Of a stretch of 64,000 bases of DNA, positions 59,904-64,000 are shown one piece after another (position 1 is the first letter of the stretch; every line of letters begins with the position of its first letter). The position numbers and the translations under genes are program-made. Origin of the DNA: Polytrichum commune (Eukaryota > Streptophyta > Polytrichopsida > Polytrichales > Polytrichaceae). The stretch is from positions 18,062,527-18,126,526 of the forward strand of contig OX485808.1 of the NCBI GenBank assembly GCA_950295325.1, given 5' to 3'. Below the pieces are notes generated by a model. That model saw nothing but the letters and a program-made list of their open reading frames with translations, made no database searches and was not told the origin of the DNA.

Positions 59904-62900
59904 TGGTCTTGATGTGCCTCCTCATGTCCAATTAGGAATAGACATGTCATCAAAATTTCTTGGCATGACTATTATAATTGTTCAAGAATAAATTAAAAAT
60001 AAAAATCATTAGACTCACAAAGTCACCATCGTTCGACCTGAGTTTGGACCTACTAAACCATTTTTAAACGAATTATTTTGGAGATGTATTTTACATTACA
60101 AGAATTTGGAGACTAAAAAAATTTAGAATCGAAATCAAATCCCTAGGGAGTCTCAATGGTGAACCCTTCTATGAAAGAAAATCTTTTATAAGTGACCTTG
60201 AAAATGACATTTGAAAGTGCAAGCCGTTTCCAACTCGTATACATGTCATATCAATGGAATCCTCTCAATGCCCTCTTTCCAAGCATAAGATTTAGAAACC
60301 ATCGTTCAGACCGGGAGAGGTTCCACCCCGCGAAAAAAAATACCTTCACTTTGTTAATGAAAATGGTATTCATATGAGCTCCAAATACTTCGAGGAAAAT
60401 GGCTACATTATTAATTTGGCTCATCACACTAATGTGTTTCGACTATGTTAATGTCAACTTATTGAGCACAATAATGTCACAAATATGACACTTTCTCTCA
60501 ATGGAACTTAAGAATGTCACAAAGTTGGCAAACGAATGTGACATTAAATCCACTGAATTCTAGTAATGTCACGTAACAATCGCGTGTTTCATATCCTACG
60601 AGAGCCTGGGATGAATTGGAAAATATACTCATGTAAGTCAGATCTATCCTAAGCATCAATGCCTGAGTTGGTTATGCACACTAATTACATACTCTGGCTG
60701 CAATGCTTGTACAAATACGTCATTGACACTATATTACAGTTGTCAATGATAAGCTCTTACCGCTCAAGTAAGTTTCATATTCAGAGGAAAAAAGCATTTA
60801 GGTGGTAAAGTTACAAAACTGAGCCCAATGCATCTGGCAATTGCATGCTGGCAAAGCAAGATCAGATCTCAACTTGTTGTAAATTCACGACAGGTGCAAC
60901 CATCTTCAAGAAATTCGCACAATTATACTGATCTAATATTGGCTTTTCTCACAAGCATCTCAATCAGCTTGCTCACAATACAAGGATTAATGCGACTTAT
61001 GCGGTAGCACAAACCTCCAGCTTAAACTACATCATGTTATAGGTTGCGAGTAACTGAGCAATATTTGCTAACTAACACTTTCCCTCTTCTCGCCTCAAAG
61101 TCGTGGACCTGTGTACAAGTCTGTGCAAATGGACTTGAGTTCATAACATCGCTCAACAGAGTAATGCGTATTTTTCTTCCTAATTTGTTTGCCACGTTTT
61201 CTCTCACGAAACTGGGAAGGACAGCACTTTTGTAGGGTACCTTTTGTAGAGCCGGACTCGTGAGAAGTATGCCCTACTGGAGTTAGTTCGTCTTGAAAAC
61301 ATCAAAGAGGAAATCATCAGATGAAATCACATGGCTTTTGAGTTGCATTTCCAATGTAGATGTGACCGTGGCAGTTGCACTTGCGATCATGTTCGCTTTT
61401 CCAGCGACAACTTTTTGTGTTTTTTTTTGTTCTTGTTTTTGTTTTTGTTCTTTTTCTTTTTCTTTTTTTCTCTGAGACAAATGAAACGAGTAGGTTGTTC
61501 CATTGCCCAGAAAACACACTAGGGCACTGGGGCCCAAAAAAGGGAGTCGGGCATGTGACAACTTCGTGACAAGAGGAACCCCAAATAGAGGAGAATGTTC
61601 TTTGCCAAACACCTTCTGTAAGTGGTCATTAGTAGAATCTAAACCCTAAACCAAGGGCAGTGTTTATCTCAAGGCTTCAAAGGTTTGGCGATTCGTATAA
61701 TACACTACCAGCATATGAGTCATAGCAATCATCTCATATTGGTGGATGAACAATACAAATCTTTCATGATAGTAGATTTGCATATTTTTCAATGACGTAG
61801 GACAAGTTTTTAGTGACGCGAGACAATTGCCCATGACTCATATTCTTGTAGTGATATTTGCTCGGCGGAGAACATTCCACAACATGGGTCTTGGTAAGGA
61901 GTCATATCATACATGCATATATCCATTATCATGACATGTTCTTCTTTAGGTGTATGGAGTGGAACCATACATGACACCTCAACATGATCAACCAAACCAA
62001 CTTTGAGAACTTGAATGATTCAAGAAATCTTAGAGTTCGACCTATAGTGAAGCTTGAAGGGGTTAATGGCTCCCCACAACCTCTCAAAGTCGTCGAAAAC
62101 TTCTTTGTAGATGAAAGGAACCTTGGCCTTTTTTAGAACGGTCTTCACCTACATGATTCTAGCATACTCAAGAAGCCCTTGCCATAGTTTGGTGCACCTT
62201 CCTATTATCCCACCTAGTGTTGTTGAAGGTGTGTGTGTGTGTGTGAACTTAAGGTCATCTCTACAAGTACCTATAATGCCCCCTTCCCATTTGACTTTAG
62301 CTTAGCCTAAAAGTTCATTCTAAAAACACAGTCTTCACACCATCGACACCATCTAGTCCCGAGCCTAGTTGACAAATGATGTGGCATGGTTTAAAAGTGG
62401 AGGTTTTAAGCTCAAACACCGACCTTCCCATCGACACCTAGATGAGGCAAGAATGTAGGACCTTTGAAACTGTTGCCTCTGGCCCTTGTGATTGACTGCT
62501 TTTAGTCTTAGCTATGAGGGCACAAGGAGATCCACTAACAAAAATTGATGGTATGTTAGATGAGTAGTAAGGCATGGGATAGAAACTATCCAACATTCAT
62601 TGCTTGGTAGATAAAACAATGAACATGTGTGAAAACTACGTAACTAAAACCTACTCGAAAATCTCCAAAGCAAGTTCTTGTAAGTGCACTTGGATAACCG
62701 GGTGCCGCCACCACTATAACCAAGAGAGCTTCACCTAGTTTTCAGGAAAAAATTTGACTATTTGGTAAAGTCAGATGGGAAGGGGGCATAAGTCATATTG
62801 TTGAAGAAATACCTTCAGAGTTTTTTTTAAAAAAAAAATACAAATTCGTTTTAAATGAACTTGCTTGTCAAAAGGAGTTACACCTCTTTCCATTACCAAG

Positions 62901-64000
62901 GGCTAACTTCCAAATGCTTGTGGAACCCAATTTGGACCCAACATAGTACACACGATACTTTAAAACCTTACAACGTGAATAATAGATTGTGATATAACTT
63001 CTTGGTAGATAACAATAGCTTGTTGTCTTGCAAGACTATTCTTCTTGACATTTGAACACAGAGTAACTTGCAAAGAGTCTCATGAAGATTTCACATCATT
63101 CAGTATAAAGAAGGAACACAAATCAACATGAAACACACCTAGAGCATTTAGGAGTTACAGAAACTTGTGTAGTACTCACATCAAGTCGACGCTTCCACTA
63201 AAGCAAAGTATGTTGCGATTCTCTCTCCCTCACGACTTTTGTATGTTGTTTGTCGACACAACAAAATTTGTTTCATTTGTCTCCAAACAACAACAAAAGA
63301 AACCAAAACCGAAGCAAAGCAAAGCAAAGCAAACCGAACCGTCCGGAGTACTATTCCAGGACGGGACACAGCACAGGAGGTTGTACCCGGGTGGTACTGT
63401 CGCCATGCATCGCTTCTTTCCTTCATGATTTAGGATCACTTCAGTGTCAGATTCAGTGAAGGATTAGACACAGGGGAAAAGATCTGAGCTAATGCTACGC
63501 TCGTGAGCCTGTCTCCAAATTGGCGTTCTCACAAATTAGTTAAATGGCTCGTGAGTCATGAGTGGCCCTTTTTGTTGGGGGTTAACTTAAGCTGGTCTCG
63601 AAGGTAACCAGGGCCAGGAGTAACACAATCATTGCCCCTATAATCAGTAAAAAAAATGAGGGGTCAGTGACTTTCGTACTCACAGTCAGTGACTTTCAAC
63701 TGAATGACTCAGGATCAGACACACAACAGCAGCAGCAGCAGAAGAAGTAAGGTAAGTGAAGTTACTTAATTGTAAGTGTAAGTTATAGGGCTGCCACTGC
63801 TTCCAAAATCTCACAACCCAGAGGAGAGGTGAGAGTTAGAGAGTTAGAGAGAGAGAGGGAGAGAGAGGAGTAGGTAGCTAGGTACGACTTGCTTACATTT
63901 ATTACTTTCTACGCTTTGGGCTGGAGATTTGAAGGCATCCCACGTTAATCTTGGCCCCACATTAACTGCTAACTCTGCACCCTGACTCACAGTAGGGCCA
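59904..64000. other. Intergenic stretch to the window end
   Basis: No gene can be supported. It contains a related repeat at 60,335-60,640 (see 1985-2150), a CTTTTT/GTTTTT low-complexity tract at 61,417-61,472 beside GAGACAAATGAAAC, a GT run at 62,230-62,244, an AAAGC run at 63,315-63,332 beside TTTGTTTCATTTGTCTC, AGC/AGA triplets at 63,728-63,747 and a GA-rich tract at 63,833-63,872. Confidence 0.45.

Overview
This is nuclear DNA from a streptophyte plant (land plant or charophyte alga). The support is GT-AG introns, a plant-type dTDP-4-dehydrorhamnose-reductase-like gene, a PIF/Harbinger element with the plant pairing of transposase plus Myb/NAM-associated protein, hAT remnants, a probable solo LTR and many short inverted-repeat elements. 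I cannot name the species. The window is gene-poor and looks like transposon-dominated intergenic DNA. I see no rRNA, tRNA or CRISPR array.

Layout. 233-4200 (+): the last four exons of an extended-SDR gene whose 5' part lies outside the window; this is the only convincing host gene. 4.2-13.5 kb: mostly non-coding, with dispersed repeats, a ~185 bp tandem array, a foldback element and a small TIR element. 13,546-28,830: a 15.3 kb element (see below). 28.8-43.7 kb: repeats, small TIR elements, two hAT transposase C-terminal fragments and a ~181 bp tandem array. 43.7-46.6 kb: a decayed second copy of the left part of the 15.3 kb element. 47.4-55.2 kb: small non-autonomous elements, three of one family with 8 bp target duplications. 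55,341-59,900: a decayed PIF/Harbinger transposon whose transposase gene is split by a probable 1.3 kb solo LTR. 59.9-64 kb: no recognised gene.

The main discovery candidate is the 15.3 kb element. Its ends are inverted copies starting AACACTATATTCG, flanked by ATTA on both sides. The flanks rejoin into a foldback element whose uninterrupted relative lies at 11,710-11,878, so the empty site can be inferred by reading. It carries two divergent genes. On the right (+) is a ~1000-residue DUF7869-like protein with a plausible D-D-D (RNase H-fold/DDE) arrangement, the best transposase candidate. On the left (-) is a multi-exon gene that would encode a ParB-like (DGQH) region, a coiled-coil/disordered middle and an FCP1-type HAD phosphatase domain, followed by two further exons. 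About 24 copies of a 16 bp palindrome, ACGAACGNNCGTTCGT, lie in the two 5' regions, in the introns and even inside codons of the left gene, and I found none elsewhere in the window. A ParB-like protein encoded beside many palindromes suggests a ParB/parS-like DNA-binding system in a eukaryotic transposon; that link is inference. Both genes carry in-frame stops without frameshifts, mostly explicable as C-to-T changes, so this copy may be silenced and decaying.
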